The notes beneath the pieces are model-generated. The model did not search any database. It was not told the origin of the DNA and saw only the letters and a program-made list of their open reading frames with translations. DNA of 64,000 nucleotides from Anianabacter salinae. GTDB taxonomy: Bacteria > Pseudomonadota > Alphaproteobacteria > Rhodobacterales > Rhodobacteraceae. Below, piece by piece: positions 17,703-38,188 of the stretch (positions within the stretch are counted from its first letter, which is position 1; each line of letters opens with the position of its first letter). The position numbers and the translations under genes were made by a program. Where the stretch lies: NCBI RefSeq assembly GCF_019061145.1, contig NZ_JAHQZS010000004.1:124001-188000 (forward strand), in the 5' to 3' direction.

Positions 17703-17723
17703 GGCCCCGGATAAACCGGGGCC
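17703..17723 (-). terminator. Terminator or attenuator between rplW and rplB
   Basis: GGCCCCGG (17703-17710) and CCGGGGCC (17716-17723) around a 5-nt loop. On the minus strand TTGCGATTTTTGG follows. It lies 19 nt past the rplW stop. Since rplB needs transcription from upstream, it would be partial termination unless a promoter lies in 17539-17700, where I see no convincing one. Confidence 0.6.
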
Positions 17724-17742
17724 CAGCGGATGCCGTGGTCTA

Positions 17743-18039
17743 TTAAAGACCCGTGGTCACGTCAATCGTGTTGCCTTCTTCAAGCATCACGTAGGCTTTC
17801 TTGACGTCGTTCCGGCGGCCAAGCTGGCCACGGAACCGCTTTTGCTTGCCCTTGGTGATCGACGTGTTGACCGCCTTCACCTTGACGCCGAACAGCGCTT
17901 CGACCGCTTCCTTGATCTGCGGTTTGGTCGAATCGATCGCGACCTCGAAGACCACCGCGCCCGCGTCGGACGCCATGGTGGCCTTTTCGGTGATGATCGG
18001 CTTGCGGATCACGTCGTAGTGTTCTGCCTTCGCGCTCAT
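17743..18039 (-). CDS. rplW: 50S ribosomal protein L23
   Basis: A 98-residue uL23: '[21 protein letters not shown]', '[24 protein letters not shown]' and '[22 protein letters not shown]'. It lies at the tunnel exit and is the contact point for trigger factor and SRP. Its ATG overlaps the rplD stop by 4 nt. Confidence 0.98.
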   Translation of the reverse strand: MSAKAEHYDVIRKPIITEKATMASDAGAVVFEVAIDSTKPQIKEAVEALFGVKVKAVNTSITKGKQKRFRGQLGRRNDVKKAYVMLEEGNTIDVTTGL

Positions 18040-18653
18040 TTCAGTCGAGCCTCCAGTGCTTCGACACCCGCTTTGGTCAGCACGAGCGTGTCGCGCTTGA
18101 GGATGTCATAGACGTTTGCGCCCATCGACGGCAGCACATCGAGACCCTCGATGTTCGCGGCGGCACGGGCAAAGCCCTCGTTGACCGATGCGCCGTCGAT
18201 GATCAGGGCACGCTTCCAGCCGAGGTTCTTGACCTGCTTGGCAAGCGACGAGGTGCGGCCTTCGGATTCGGCCGACTCGATGATCACAAGAGCGCCTTCG
18301 CGCATCTTGGCGGACAACGCATGCTTCAGCCCCAGCTTGCGGAACTTCTTGGTCAGCTCATGCGCGTGGCTGCGCGGGGTCGGACCCTTGTAGATACCGC
18401 CCTTGCGGAAGATCGGCGCGTTGCGGTCACCGTGGCGTGCGCCGCCGGTGCCCTTCTGGCGATAGATCTTCTTGGTCGAATAGCTGGTCTCGGACCGGGT
18501 CTTGACCTTGTGCGTGCCCTGCTGCGCGCGCGCGCGCTGCCACCGCACCATACGGTGAAGAACGTCGGCACGAGGCTCGAGCCCGAAGATCTCGTCGTCG
18601 AGATCGACGGACCCGGTCTTGCCGGCGTCCAGGTTGATCACGTCGAGTTTCAT
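18036..18653 (-). CDS. rplD: 50S ribosomal protein L4
   Basis: A 205-residue uL4 with the extended loop '[29 protein letters not shown]' reaching into the tunnel constriction. In E. coli L4 also represses the S10 operon through the leader; I find no recognisable S10 leader of that type before rpsJ. It overlaps both rplC and rplW by 4 nt. Confidence 0.98.
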   Translation of the reverse strand: MKLDVINLDAGKTGSVDLDDEIFGLEPRADVLHRMVRWQRARAQQGTHKVKTRSETSYSTKKIYRQKGTGGARHGDRNAPIFRKGGIYKGPTPRSHAHELTKKFRKLGLKHALSAKMREGALVIIESAESEGRTSSLAKQVKNLGWKRALIIDGASVNEGFARAAANIEGLDVLPSMGANVYDILKRDTLVLTKAGVEALEARLK

Positions 18654-19531
18654 GCGTCGCCATCCTTCTTCTCGTCTGCGGCGGGTGCATCAGCACCATC
18701 ATCCGACTTGTCGGCGTCGATCGAGGCTTCGGCTTCGGCCAGGGCCGCCGCTTCTTGCGCAGCCTGCTCTTCGGCCTGGCGCTGTGCTTCTGCCTCTGCC
18801 TCTGCTGCTGCCGCTGCGGCGGCTTCCTCGGCGGCGCGGGCGGCTTCTTCGGCAGCCGATTTCAGGGCGGCGGGAAGGATCGCGTTCTCGGGGAACGGCT
18901 TCTTCACGGCGTCCTTGATCGTCACCCAGCCACCCTTCGATCCCGGGACAGCGCCCTTGACCATGATCAGGCCCCGGCCCGCGTCGGTCTTGACGACCTG
19001 CAGGTTCTGGGTGGTCACGCGGGCGGCGCCCATGTGGCCGGCCATCTTCTTGCCCTTGAACACCTTGCCGGGGTCCTGGCACTGGCCGGTCGAGCCGTGC
19101 GAGCGGTGGCTCACCGACACGCCGTGCGATGCGCGCAGACCGGCGAAGTTGTGCCGCTTCATCGCACCGGCAAAGCCTTTACCGATGGACGTGCCCGACA
19201 CGTCGACGAACTGACCCTCGAAGTAGTGGTCAGCGGTGATTTCCTCGCCAACGGCGATCAGGTTCTCGGGATCGACCCGGAACTCTGCGATCTTCCGCTT
19301 CGGCTCGACCTTGGCGACGGCAAAGTGGCCGCGCATCGCCTGCGAGGTCCGCTTGGCCTTGGCCGCACCGGCGCCGAGTTGAACAGCCGAATAGCCGTCG
19401 CGGTCAGCCGTGCGCTGCGCGACGACCTGAAGGCCGTCAAGCTGCAGAACGGTGACGGGAACCTGGCGGCCGTCCTCGAGGAAAAGGCGGGTCATGCCCA
19501 CCTTCTTTGCGATAACTCCAGAGCGCAACAT
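18650..19531 (-). CDS. rplC: 50S ribosomal protein L3 with long Ala/Glu C-terminal tail
   Basis: A 293-residue uL3, against about 210 in E. coli. Residues 1-221 are the ordinary protein: '[17 protein letters not shown]', '[19 protein letters not shown]', and the '[22 protein letters not shown]' region that carries the glutamine methylated by PrmB. From about 222 to the end there is a 72-residue low-complexity extension of Ala/Glu heptads ending in an Asp/Lys-rich tip, probably a solvent-exposed helix. Such tails occur in related Rhodobacterales. The start is the ATG at 19531. It overlaps rplD by 4 nt. Confidence 0.96.
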   Translation of the reverse strand: MLRSGVIAKKVGMTRLFLEDGRQVPVTVLQLDGLQVVAQRTADRDGYSAVQLGAGAAKAKRTSQAMRGHFAVAKVEPKRKIAEFRVDPENLIAVGEEITADHYFEGQFVDVSGTSIGKGFAGAMKRHNFAGLRASHGVSVSHRSHGSTGQCQDPGKVFKGKKMAGHMGAARVTTQNLQVVKTDAGRGLIMVKGAVPGSKGGWVTIKDAVKKPFPENAILPAALKSAAEEAARAAEEAAAAAAAEAEAEAQRQAEEQAAQEAAALAEAEASIDADKSDDGADAPAADEKKDGDA

Positions 19532-19545
19532 CTGTCCTGCCCTCC

Positions 19546-19866
19546 TTACGACTGCAGCTTGATCTCGACGTCGACACCGGCAGCCAGGTCGAGCTTCATG
19601 AGCGCGTCCACGGTCTGGGGGGTCGGGTCGATGATGTCGAGAAGGCGCTTGTGGGTGCGAATTTCCCACTGGTCGCGCGATTTCTTGTCCACGTGCGGGC
19701 CGCGCAGGACGGTGAACTTCTCGATCTTGTTCGGCAGCGGGATCGGGCCGCGCACTTGCGCGCCGGTCCGCTTGGCGGTGTTCACGATCTCCTGCGTGCT
19801 GGCGTCCAGCACACGGAAATCGAACGCCTTCAAGCGGATGCGAATGTTCTGACTGGCACTTGCCAT
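19546..19866 (-). CDS. rpsJ: 30S ribosomal protein S10
   Basis: A 106-residue uS10 (NusE): '[18 protein letters not shown]', '[29 protein letters not shown]' and '[20 protein letters not shown]'. Besides its ribosomal role it binds NusB and NusG in antitermination. The ATG at 19866 gives the family length. Here it follows tuf by 160 nt containing two strong hairpins (19952-20014). Confidence 0.98.
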   Translation of the reverse strand: MASASQNIRIRLKAFDFRVLDASTQEIVNTAKRTGAQVRGPIPLPNKIEKFTVLRGPHVDKKSRDQWEIRTHKRLLDIIDPTPQTVDALMKLDLAAGVDVEIKLQS

Positions 19867-19951
19867 GGTCTTTGCCTTTCGACGGCTTCTAAGGTTGAGA
19901 GGTGGAGGTCGCGGTATTGCGGCCCCCACATCGAACTCTTGTGGTCTTGGT

Positions 19952-20014
19952 GCCGGGCAAGGGACACTTGCCCGGCGCTGTCAGATGCCTTGGCGGCGCG
20001 TGCAGGCACGCGCC
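19952..20014 (-). other. Paired hairpins between tuf and rpsJ
   Basis: GCCGGGCAAG (19952-19961) pairs with 19967-19976, and GGCGCGTGC (19995-20003) pairs with 20006-20014. Neither is followed by a U tract on the minus strand. They may terminate partially, protect tuf mRNA ends, or form the S10 leader. Confidence 0.45.
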
Positions 20015-20026
20015 ATGCCAGACCGC

Positions 20027-21202
<1,176 letters not shown>

Positions 21203-21279
21203 GATGGCCTCCTTCAATCGGTTGGCACGCCGCGGCGCACCTTACGGGGTGGGACGGGCGGCAGGCGCCGCCCCGCCGT

Positions 21280-23397
<2,118 letters not shown>

Positions 23398-23425
23398 GGG
23401 GGACGGTCCTCAGGCTGAGATTGAG

Positions 23426-23896
23426 TTACCAGCGGTAGTGGCTGAACGCCTTGTTGGCATCGGCCATCTTGTGTGTGTCTTCGCGCTTCTTCACGGCAGA
23501 ACCGCGGCCCTGGACCGCATCCATCAGTTCGCCCGCCAGGCGCTCTTCCATGGTGTTCTCGTTGCGGCCGCGGCTGGCGATGATGAGCCAGCGGATCGCA
23601 AGCGCCTCACGACGCTCGGGGCGGACCTCGACGGGGACCTGGTAGGTCGCACCGCCGACGCGGCGCGAGCGCACTTCGACGGACGGTTTGATGTTGTCCA
23701 GCGCCTCATGGAAAACCTCGATCGGAGCTTTCTTGAGACGGTTCTCGACCCGGTCCATCGCCCCGTAGACGATCGATTCGGCGACGGATTTCTTGCCGTC
23801 GTACATCAGGTTGTTCATGAACTTGGTCAGGATCCGATCGCCGAACTTGGCATCGGGCAGAACTTCGCGCTTTTCGGCGGCGTGACGGCGGGACAT
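23426..23896 (-). CDS. rpsG: 30S ribosomal protein S7
   Basis: A 156-residue uS7: '[28 protein letters not shown]', '[29 protein letters not shown]' and the C-terminal 'FSHYRW'. It nucleates assembly of the 30S head. It lies 14 nt after rpsL. Confidence 0.98.
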   Translation of the reverse strand: MSRRHAAEKREVLPDAKFGDRILTKFMNNLMYDGKKSVAESIVYGAMDRVENRLKKAPIEVFHEALDNIKPSVEVRSRRVGGATYQVPVEVRPERREALAIRWLIIASRGRNENTMEERLAGELMDAVQGRGSAVKKREDTHKMADANKAFSHYRW

Positions 23897-23910
23897 CTGG
23901 TGTAATCCTC

Positions 23911-24282
23911 TTACTTCGGACGCTTCGCGCCGTATTTCGAACGACGCTGCTTGCGGTCTTTGACGCCTTGCGTGTCAAGCACACCGCGCAGGATGTGGTA
24001 GCGCACGCCGGGAAGGTCTTTTACGCGACCGCCGCGGATCAGGACCACCGAGTGTTCCTGCAGGTTGTGGCTTTCACCGGGGATATAGCTGATCACCTCG
24101 TAGCCGTTCGTCAGGCGTACCTTGGCAACCTTCCGCATCGCCGAGTTCGGCTTTTTCGGAGTGGTCGTATAGACACGCGTACACACGCCACGCTTCTGCG
24201 GGCAGGACTCGAGGTGCTGGGACTTCGAGCGTTTGACTTTCGGCTGCCGCGGCTTGCGGATCAGCTGTTGGATCGTTGGCAT
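23911..24282 (-). CDS. rpsL: 30S ribosomal protein S12
   Basis: A 123-residue uS12, the decoding-centre protein: '[12 protein letters not shown]', '[19 protein letters not shown]' and '[29 protein letters not shown]'. Lysines at the two usual streptomycin positions are present, so a sensitive allele is expected. The ATG at 24282 begins the family N-terminus. It is first in the str operon behind a near-consensus promoter and a leader of about 220 nt. Confidence 0.98.
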   Translation of the reverse strand: MPTIQQLIRKPRQPKVKRSKSQHLESCPQKRGVCTRVYTTTPKKPNSAMRKVAKVRLTNGYEVISYIPGESHNLQEHSVVLIRGGRVKDLPGVRYHILRGVLDTQGVKDRKQRRSKYGAKRPK

Positions 24283-24511
24283 TCCGGTTCGTTCCCCGTG
24301 TAGCAACACTTCTGTTCGCGGGGCGCGCGCACCCCAGGTTCATCGACATGCGCCTTGCGCGTCCGCAAAACGCAAAAACCGCCTTCGCCCCCCATGATCT
24401 CAGGGACGACGCGGTAGAGTTCCAGAGGATCGGGGCATTCGCCCGGATCGTGACCGCTTCAATACTGTGACAGGCTCGGTGGCAAGCCACCCCTAACGCC
24501 CGAGTGCGCGC

Positions 24512-24540
24512 CGTATATGGCGAGTCTCTGGGGTTGTCAA
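24512..24540 (-). promoter_or_regulatory. Strong sigma70 promoter of the str operon
   Basis: Minus strand TTGACA (24540-24535), 17-nt spacer, TATACG (24517-24512). A consensus -35 and ideal spacing. It lies between the eamA stop (24557) and rpsL, leaving an untranslated leader of about 220 nt in which I see no clear regulatory fold. Confidence 0.85.
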
Positions 24541-24556
24541 CACTGGCTGCCGAAGG

Positions 24557-25456
24557 CTAGCGCGTCCGCAGCGGCACAAGTGCCGCGCGCGTCATCGCCC
24601 TTTCCCTGTAGAAGGTATAGACGCCCGTCGCAACCACGATCGCTGCCCCGACAAGGGTCGGCCAGGCCGGCCATTCGCCAAAGACGACAAAGCCCAGAAG
24701 CAACGCCCAAAGGATCGAGGTGTAGCGGAACGGCGCCACGATGGCGACCTCGCCCACCCGCATCGCCATCACGCTGAACATGTAGCCGCCGATCAGGAAC
24801 ACCGCGGCGCCGCCGATATGCGCCGCGTCCAGAACGCTCATCGGCTGCCAGTCGGTGACGAGCGAGGCGCAGGCTGCAAAGATCGTCACCCCGACCGAAG
24901 CCGACAGCGCCACCGTGAATGACGGAACGTCCCGCGACAGCCGCCGCGTCGCCAGATCGCGCACTGTCACGCAAGCGACCGAGATCAGCGCGTAAACCGA
25001 GAACACGGTGAACCCCTCGGCCCCGGGCCGCACGATCATCAACACCCCGATGAAGCCGATCACGATGGCGGTCATCCGCCGCCATCCCACCGGCTCGCGC
25101 AGGAACAGCGCGCCGGACAGCGTCACGACCAGCGGCAGCACCTGAAGAATCGCAGTGACGTTCGCCAACGGCATGTTGAACAGGGCGGTGATGAAGAAAT
25201 ACGCCGCCGCGATCTCCATCACCGTGCGCAGGGCGATCAGCCCCCAATCCCGGCGCGGCAGGTCAAGGCGCATGCCGCCGACGATCCGCGCCAGCGTCAG
25301 CAGCATGAGGCTCGCCACGATGCCGCGGATCAGCAGCGCCTGGAACAGCGGCACCTCTCCGGCGAGCGTCTTCATGAAGGTGTCGTTGATGGTGAACGCC
25401 GCCATCGAGGCCATCATCAGCCCGGCTCCGCGGGTATTGTCGGTCAGATCGGCCAT
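24557..25456 (-). CDS. DMT-superfamily EamA transporter
   Basis: A 299-residue membrane protein with ten predicted helices in two EamA repeats. N-terminal 'NTRGAGLMMASMAAFTINDTFMK', repeat ends 'GFIGVLMIVRPGAEGF' and 'ALLLGFVVFGEWPAWPTLVGAAIVVATGVYTFYRE' are typical of drug/metabolite exporters of the RhaT/EamA group. The substrate cannot be told. The start at 25456 ('MADLTDNTRG') follows AAAGGACCCCC. It is upstream of the rpsL promoter with no clear terminator, so read-through into the str operon is possible. It is divergent from the LysM gene (129 nt between them). Confidence 0.88.
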   Translation of the reverse strand: MADLTDNTRGAGLMMASMAAFTINDTFMKTLAGEVPLFQALLIRGIVASLMLLTLARIVGGMRLDLPRRDWGLIALRTVMEIAAAYFFITALFNMPLANVTAILQVLPLVVTLSGALFLREPVGWRRMTAIVIGFIGVLMIVRPGAEGFTVFSVYALISVACVTVRDLATRRLSRDVPSFTVALSASVGVTIFAACASLVTDWQPMSVLDAAHIGGAAVFLIGGYMFSVMAMRVGEVAIVAPFRYTSILWALLLGFVVFGEWPAWPTLVGAAIVVATGVYTFYRERAMTRAALVPLRTR

Positions 25457-25585
25457 GGATGGGGGTCCTTTCAATGACTTGGCTAGCAGCAGCCGCAGAC
25501 CTCCGCCAGTGGCGTCCTTGCGCCAACCACGCCTGAAACCCGGCAGCCGGGGCAGCGCGTTGGGCCACAAAGGAAGGAGGCCCCC

Positions 25586-25891
25586 ATGACCCTGGCAAGA
25601 CTGACCGCCACCACCACCGCCCTGCTCTGCATCGGGGCGGCCACCCCTGCCCTTGCACAAAGCCGCTGCGGCGCCAGCTATGTGTTCCAGCCCGGAGACA
25701 CGCTTTACAGCGTCGCGCAGCAGTGCCGGGTGAACGATGACGGCGCAGGCTTTGTGTTTGACCGTCCCTACACCACCCTGTCGCTCGAAAACCGGGGCGA
25801 GGGCGAGCTGGCCGTCATCGGGCGCCAGGGCGCACGCAGCTTTGGCGGCGTCGACGTGTCAGGGGACGGTGCGGTGTTCGTGCGCTGCTGA
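25586..25891 (+). CDS. Small secreted protein with a single LysM-like motif
   Basis: A 101-residue protein. Residues 1-25 are a Sec signal ('...GAATPALAQS'). 'YVFQPGDTLYSVAQQCRV' (32-49) matches the first half of a LysM repeat, a peptidoglycan-binding fold. The remainder is glycine-rich without the second half being obvious. Cysteines at 28, 47 and 101 could form a disulfide. AAAGGAAGGAGG precedes the ATG. It converges on rpoC, with a shared terminator. No function beyond wall binding is suggested. Confidence 0.7.
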   Translation: MTLARLTATTTALLCIGAATPALAQSRCGASYVFQPGDTLYSVAQQCRVNDDGAGFVFDRPYTTLSLENRGEGELAVIGRQGARSFGGVDVSGDGAVFVRC

Positions 25892-25912
25892 CCTGCACCA
25901 TGCCGCAAGGAA

Positions 25913-25942
25913 AAAGGCCCCGCCGAAACCGGCGGGGCCTTT
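25913..25942. terminator. Bidirectional terminator between the LysM gene and rpoC
   Basis: 12-bp perfect arms, AAAGGCCCCGCC (25913-25924) and its complement at 25931-25942, with A-rich and T-rich flanks on both sides. It ends the rpoBC transcript (minus) and the LysM transcript (plus). Confidence 0.9.
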
Positions 25943-25966
25943 GCTTGTTCAGTCCTGACCGAAAGG

Positions 25967-30205
<4,239 letters not shown>

Positions 30206-30284
30206 ATCAATGTCCTAATCAGGTGCGTCGGAAGGGAACGGGGCGGCGACGATGCCGCCGCCCAAGGGGCGCTGGGGTGCGCCG

Positions 30285-34424
<4,140 letters not shown>

Positions 34425-34520
34425 GCGCTATGTCACCTTCTGCATCTTCGCGGGCGGACACCGGCGCTGGGGCTGCGCCGATGGGCCCTTACGAAATAGG
34501 GGGTCAGGGGATCCATACCA

Positions 34521-34641
34521 GGCAACCGTCCCACCGGTTGCCGCCCGATCCCTTGAACCGCACCCTTGGAAAACGCCCCTTGCATCGCGGGGCCCTTGCC
34601 AAGACGCGGATGGCTGGCCTCGGGTTTCCCCGAAGCCAGCC
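34521..34641 (-). promoter_or_regulatory. Hairpins in the rplL-rpoB spacer (attenuator/RNase III candidate)
   Basis: On the minus strand a 13-bp stem (34629-34641 with 34612-34624, one G-U pair) is closed by a GAAA tetraloop. A second 8-bp stem, GGCAACCG/CGGTTGCC, spans 34521-34542. No U tract follows the first. Position and strength suit an attenuator or processing site setting the rpoB:rplL ratio. Confidence 0.5.
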
Positions 34642-34678
34642 TGTTTTTCGTTGCTCCGGGCACGCGGCCCGGACGCGA

Positions 34679-35059
34679 TCACTTGAGCTCGATTTCGGCG
34701 CCAGCCGCTTCGAGCTTTGCCTTGATCTCTTCGGCTTCGGCTTTCGGAGCTTGCTCCTTGACGGCCTTGCCGCCCGCTTCCACGAGATCCTTCGCCTCTT
34801 TCAGGCCAAGACCGGTGATCGCGCGCACTTCCTTGATCACGTTGATCTTGTTCGGGCCAGCGGCCTTCAGGATGACGTCGAACTCGGTCTTTTCTTCTTC
34901 AGCAGCCGCGCCGGCGTCGCCAGCAGGACCAGCCATCATCACAGCGCCGCCAGCGGCGGGCTCGATGCCGTACTCGTCTTTCAGGATGGTTTTGAGTTCC
35001 TGTGCCTCGAGAAGGGTCAGACCCACGATCTCTTCGGCAAGTTTCTTCAGATCAGCCAT
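34679..35059 (-). CDS. rplL: 50S ribosomal protein L7/L12
   Basis: A 126-residue bL12. The N-terminal dimerisation helices are '[29 protein letters not shown]'. A flexible Ala/Glu hinge (about 36-58) and the factor-binding domain '[35 protein letters not shown]' follow. The ATG at 35059 with AAGGA upstream is preferred to the GTG two codons earlier. It recruits translation factors. It is 65 nt downstream of rplJ. Confidence 0.97.
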   Translation of the reverse strand: MADLKKLAEEIVGLTLLEAQELKTILKDEYGIEPAAGGAVMMAGPAGDAGAAAEEEKTEFDVILKAAGPNKINVIKEVRAITGLGLKEAKDLVEAGGKAVKEQAPKAEAEEIKAKLEAAGAEIELK

Positions 35060-35124
35060 TTTCACAGTTCCTTAAGATGTGTTCCAACGCAGGGATTACA
35101 ACCATACGCGGGCTCATTCGTTGA

Positions 35125-35643
35125 TCAGGCCGCTTCGGCCCGCTCCTCGATGGTCGAGAGGATGCTTGCGATGTTCGAAGCAGGCGCGCCGATCGCACCG
35201 GCGATGTTCGAAGCGGGTGCCACGATGCAGCCGACGATGGAGGCAATAAGCTCCTCGCGCGACGGCAGTTCGGACACGGCTTTGACACCGGCACGGTCCA
35301 GAGCGGATCCAGCCATCGCGCCGCCCAGGATCTCGAACTTCGAGTTGTCCTTGGCATACGCTTCCGCGACCTTGGCAGCTGCCACGGGGTCTTCGGAATA
35401 GCTTAGAACCGTCATGCCCGTCAGAAGGTTGGCCAACGAAGCGTTGGGGGTTCCCTCAAGGGCGATCTTGGCAAGCCTGTTCTTGGCAACGCGCACGGCA
35501 CCGCCCGCGGCACGCATGCGCGCGCGGAGGTCCTGCATCTCCTGAACCGTGAGTCCCGCGTAGTGGGCAACAACCACAACGCCAGAGCTTTCGAAGATCT
35601 GGCCGAGTTCCTCGACCACTTTCTCTTTCTGGGCTCTATCCAC
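35125..35643 (-). CDS. rplJ: 50S ribosomal protein L10
   Basis: A 172-residue uL10, the stalk base that carries L12 dimers. It has '[31 protein letters not shown]', '[15 protein letters not shown]' and a C-terminal L12-binding helix rich in Ala. The start is GTG at 35643, with GGAG 8 nt upstream, giving the standard length. No other start nearby fits the family. A 250-nt leader separates it from rplA and is the expected site of L10 autoregulation. Confidence 0.95.
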   Translation of the reverse strand: MDRAQKEKVVEELGQIFESSGVVVVAHYAGLTVQEMQDLRARMRAAGGAVRVAKNRLAKIALEGTPNASLANLLTGMTVLSYSEDPVAAAKVAEAYAKDNSKFEILGGAMAGSALDRAGVKAVSELPSREELIASIVGCIVAPASNIAGAIGAPASNIASILSTIEERAEAA

Positions 35644-35689
35644 AGTTTCACTCCAAGTATGGAGGGGTCGCCCCCTCCGGCTCTCATTT

Positions 35690-35708
35690 CCCCGGACCAG
35701 GTCCGGGG
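35690..35708. repeat. REP-like palindrome, copy 2, in the rplJ leader
   Basis: CCCCGGACC (35690-35698), a central A, and GGTCCGGGG (35700-35708). The core matches the palindrome at 17659-17681. Another small hairpin, GGAGGGG/CCCCTCC, lies beside it at 35661-35678. The remaining leader (35709-35893) shows G/C-rich stems but nothing I can assign to L10 binding with confidence. Confidence 0.55.
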
Positions 35709-35893
35709 TTCGGGTCCGCAATCAGGGTCCCGAGGCCAACATCGCCCGAGGGTTCGCACCCTTCGGAAAATTCAGCTCGTTCCCCATCTCGGGAAGGAAT
35801 TACAGGACCAGCGGTCCAACCCTCCGTCTCGGACAGGACGGGGCAGCGTGCCGCCCCGCCATTCGCGCCGGGTTGCCCCGGACGCAAATCTTG

Positions 35894-36616
35894 TTACTCG
35901 GCCGCTTGCGCGGTTGCCGAGTTGCCGGTCGCCGACATCACGTCGACGGTCACGCCAGGGCCCATCGTGGACGACAGCGACACCTTCTTCATGTAGGTGC
36001 CCTTTGCGCCCGCGGGCTTGGCCTTGAGCACCGCGTCGACGAAGGCGCGGATGTTCTCGGCCAGCTTGGCCGCATCGAACGATGCCTTGCCGACGCCTGC
36101 GTGGACCACACCGGCCTTTTCGGCCTTGAACGTGACCTGACCGCCCTTGGCGGCCTTCACGGCCTCGGCGACGTCCATGGTCACGGTGCCGACCTTGGGG
36201 TTCGGCATCAGGTTGCGCGGGCCCAGCACTTTGCCCAGACGGCCGACGATCGGCATCATGTCGGGCGTGGCGATGCAGCGATCGAACTCGATCTTGCCGC
36301 CTTGCACGGTTTCCATCAGGTCCTCTGCGCCGACGATGTCCGCGCCTGCGGCGGTCGCTTCATCGGCCTTGGCGCCGCGTGCGAACACGGCGACGCGCAC
36401 GGTCTTGCCAGTGCCGTTGGGCAGGTTGACCGAGCCGCGCACCATCTGGTCCGCGTGGCGCGGATCGACGCCGAGGTTCAGCGAGATCTCGATGGTCTCG
36501 TCGAACTTGGTCGCCGAGGCGCCCTTGATAAGGCTGACCGCTTCTTCGATGGTCAGGTTGCTCTTGCCGGCAAAGGCTTCGCGGGCGGCACGGGTGCGTT
36601 TTCCGAATTTTGCCAT
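35894..36616 (-). CDS. rplA: 50S ribosomal protein L1
   Basis: A 240-residue uL1 at the mobile L1 stalk. It has '[16 protein letters not shown]', '[27 protein letters not shown]' and 'PNPKVGTVT', with a C-terminal extension of about ten Ala-rich residues. It lies 5 nt after rplK; in many bacteria L1 autoregulates the pair by binding the rplK leader. Confidence 0.98.
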   Translation of the reverse strand: MAKFGKRTRAAREAFAGKSNLTIEEAVSLIKGASATKFDETIEISLNLGVDPRHADQMVRGSVNLPNGTGKTVRVAVFARGAKADEATAAGADIVGAEDLMETVQGGKIEFDRCIATPDMMPIVGRLGKVLGPRNLMPNPKVGTVTMDVAEAVKAAKGGQVTFKAEKAGVVHAGVGKASFDAAKLAENIRAFVDAVLKAKPAGAKGTYMKKVSLSSTMGPGVTVDVMSATGNSATAQAAE

Positions 36617-36621
36617 GACGA

Positions 36622-37074
36622 TTATCCCTTCACCTCGATGCCCATCGACTTCGCGGAGCCGAGGATGATCTTCATCGCCTGATCGACGTCATTCGCCGAC
36701 AGGTCCTTCATCTTGGCTTCGGCGATCTCGCGCAGCTGCTTGCTGGTGACGGTCGCGATGGTCTCGCGGCCCGGCTTGGCCGCGCCCTTCGGACGGTTGC
36801 GCTTGCCCACGGGCTTGAGGCCGGCGGCCTTCTTGAGGAAATACGACGCCGGGGGCGTCTTGATGTCCATCGTGAAGGATTTGTCCTGATAGTAGTGGAT
36901 CAGGGTCGGGCACGGCGCGCCCTCTTCCATGTCCTGCGTCTTGGCGTTGAACGCCTTGCAGAATTCCATGATGTTGATCCCGCGCTGACCCAGTGCCGGG
37001 CCAACGGGCGGCGACGGGTTCGCCTTGCCTGCGGGGATCTGCAGCTTCATGCTGCCGATAAGCTTCTTGGCCAT
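36622..37074 (-). CDS. rplK: 50S ribosomal protein L11
   Basis: A 150-residue uL11: '[41 protein letters not shown]', then '[14 protein letters not shown]' and a C-terminal rRNA-binding helix. It forms the GTPase-associated centre with L10/L12. It is 107 nt downstream of nusG. A 16-bp palindrome sits in that gap. Confidence 0.98.
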   Translation of the reverse strand: MAKKLIGSMKLQIPAGKANPSPPVGPALGQRGINIMEFCKAFNAKTQDMEEGAPCPTLIHYYQDKSFTMDIKTPPASYFLKKAAGLKPVGKRNRPKGAAKPGRETIATVTSKQLREIAEAKMKDLSANDVDQAMKIILGSAKSMGIEVKG

Positions 37075-37101
37075 ATGGCCTCTCCTTCATTCAACACCCG
37101 C

Positions 37102-37117
37102 CCGGATCGCGATCCGG
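37102..37117 (-). other. 16-bp perfect palindrome in the nusG-rplK spacer
   Basis: CCGGATCGCGATCCGG at 37102-37117, with G-C flanks on both sides. It could be an RNA hairpin (partial terminator or L1 leader element) or a protein-binding site. No U tract follows on the minus strand. Confidence 0.4.
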
Positions 37118-37181
37118 CAGGCTTGCGGTTGACGTGGTCCGGTCCGGGCAACGCGTCGCCCTCGCCTCCCACGTTGAGCAC

Positions 37182-37715
37182 TCAGGCCTGTTTGGCGACC
37201 TGCGTGAATTCCAGTTCGACCGGGGTGGCCCGGCCAAAGATCGACACCGTCACCTTGAGGCGCTGGTTGCCGTCGTCCACATCCTCGACCATGCCGTCGA
37301 AGCCTTCGAACGGGCCGTCGGTCACGTTCACCTTCTCGCCGATGTCGAACGAGATCAGCGTGCGCGGAGCGGCCTCGCCTTCCTCGACGCGGCCGAGGAT
37401 CGCCTCGACCTCGTGGTCGCGCATCGGCATCGGGCGGCCTTGCGGGCCAAGGAAGCCGGTGACGCGGTTGATCGACGTGATAAGGTGGTAGCCCTTGTCG
37501 GACATCTCCATCCGGACAAGCACGTAGCCCGGCATGAACCGGCGCGGCACGGTGACCTTCTTGCCCCGGCGCACCTCGATCACGTCTTCCTCGGGGACGA
37601 GCACTTCTTCGATTTCGTCCTCAAGACCGGCCTCGGCGACCGCGGTCCTGATCTGCTCGGCGATCTTCTTCTCGAAATTCGAGAGAACGCTCACCGAATA
37701 CCACCGCTTCGCCAT
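37182..37715 (-). CDS. nusG: Transcription elongation/antitermination factor NusG
   Basis: A 177-residue NusG. The N-terminal NGN domain ('KRWYSVSVLSNFEKKIAEQI', 'VPRRFMPGYVLVRMEM') binds RNA polymerase. The C-terminal KOW domain ('FDIGEKVNVTDGPFEGFDGMVEDVD') binds S10 or Rho. I set the start at the ATG at 37715 (GAAGG upstream); the ATG at 37745 adds 10 residues not in the family. It is 208 nt after secE, a longer gap than usual, without a convincing promoter or terminator. Confidence 0.97.
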   Translation of the reverse strand: MAKRWYSVSVLSNFEKKIAEQIRTAVAEAGLEDEIEEVLVPEEDVIEVRRGKKVTVPRRFMPGYVLVRMEMSDKGYHLITSINRVTGFLGPQGRPMPMRDHEVEAILGRVEEGEAAPRTLISFDIGEKVNVTDGPFEGFDGMVEDVDDGNQRLKVTVSIFGRATPVELEFTQVAKQA

Positions 37716-37923
37716 ACTGCCTTCGCCCTTGTCACGACCAGCCACGAGGGCCAGAAAATTCCGTTATTTCAGCGACGTGCGCCGCACCCAGCCGAACAAA
37801 AAGCGGCGCGCAACGAATCGATGCACGCCATTGTCGGGAAGGTGAGGTGCGGCGTAGCCCCCATGCGACTGGAATTCAAGGCCTTATCTTGCCCCGACTC
37901 CTGCCTCGACCCTTCGCGCGGCC

Positions 37924-38121
37924 TTATCCGAAATAGGTCAGAAGCGCCTGAAGGCCCTGACGGATGATGAAATCGACGATGAAGAAGAAGATCGCCGTCA
38001 GTGTCGCCAGAACCAGCACCATGGCGGTGGTCAGAAGGACCTCGCGCCGGGTGGGCCAGGTCACCTTGCCGACTTCCGAACGCACCTGCTGCACGAACTG
38101 GAGCGGATTTGCCTTGGCCAT
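37924..38121 (-). CDS. secE: Preprotein translocase subunit SecE
   Basis: A 65-residue, single-helix SecE of the short alphaproteobacterial type: amphipathic 'QFVQQVRSEVGKVTWPTRREVL' and membrane helix 'TAMVLVLATLTAIFFFIVDFII'. AAGGA lies 9 nt before the ATG at 38121 but directly abuts the ATG at 38130, which decides for 38121. It clamps SecY. Its usual upstream neighbour tRNA-Trp is displaced by three inserted genes. Confidence 0.95.
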   Translation of the reverse strand: MAKANPLQFVQQVRSEVGKVTWPTRREVLLTTAMVLVLATLTAIFFFIVDFIIRQGLQALLTYFG

Positions 38122-38188
38122 GTCTGTCATTCCTTGCCGGGATCGCTATCGGCGGGCAGATACGCGCTTTCGCCGCGTGGTTCAAGCG

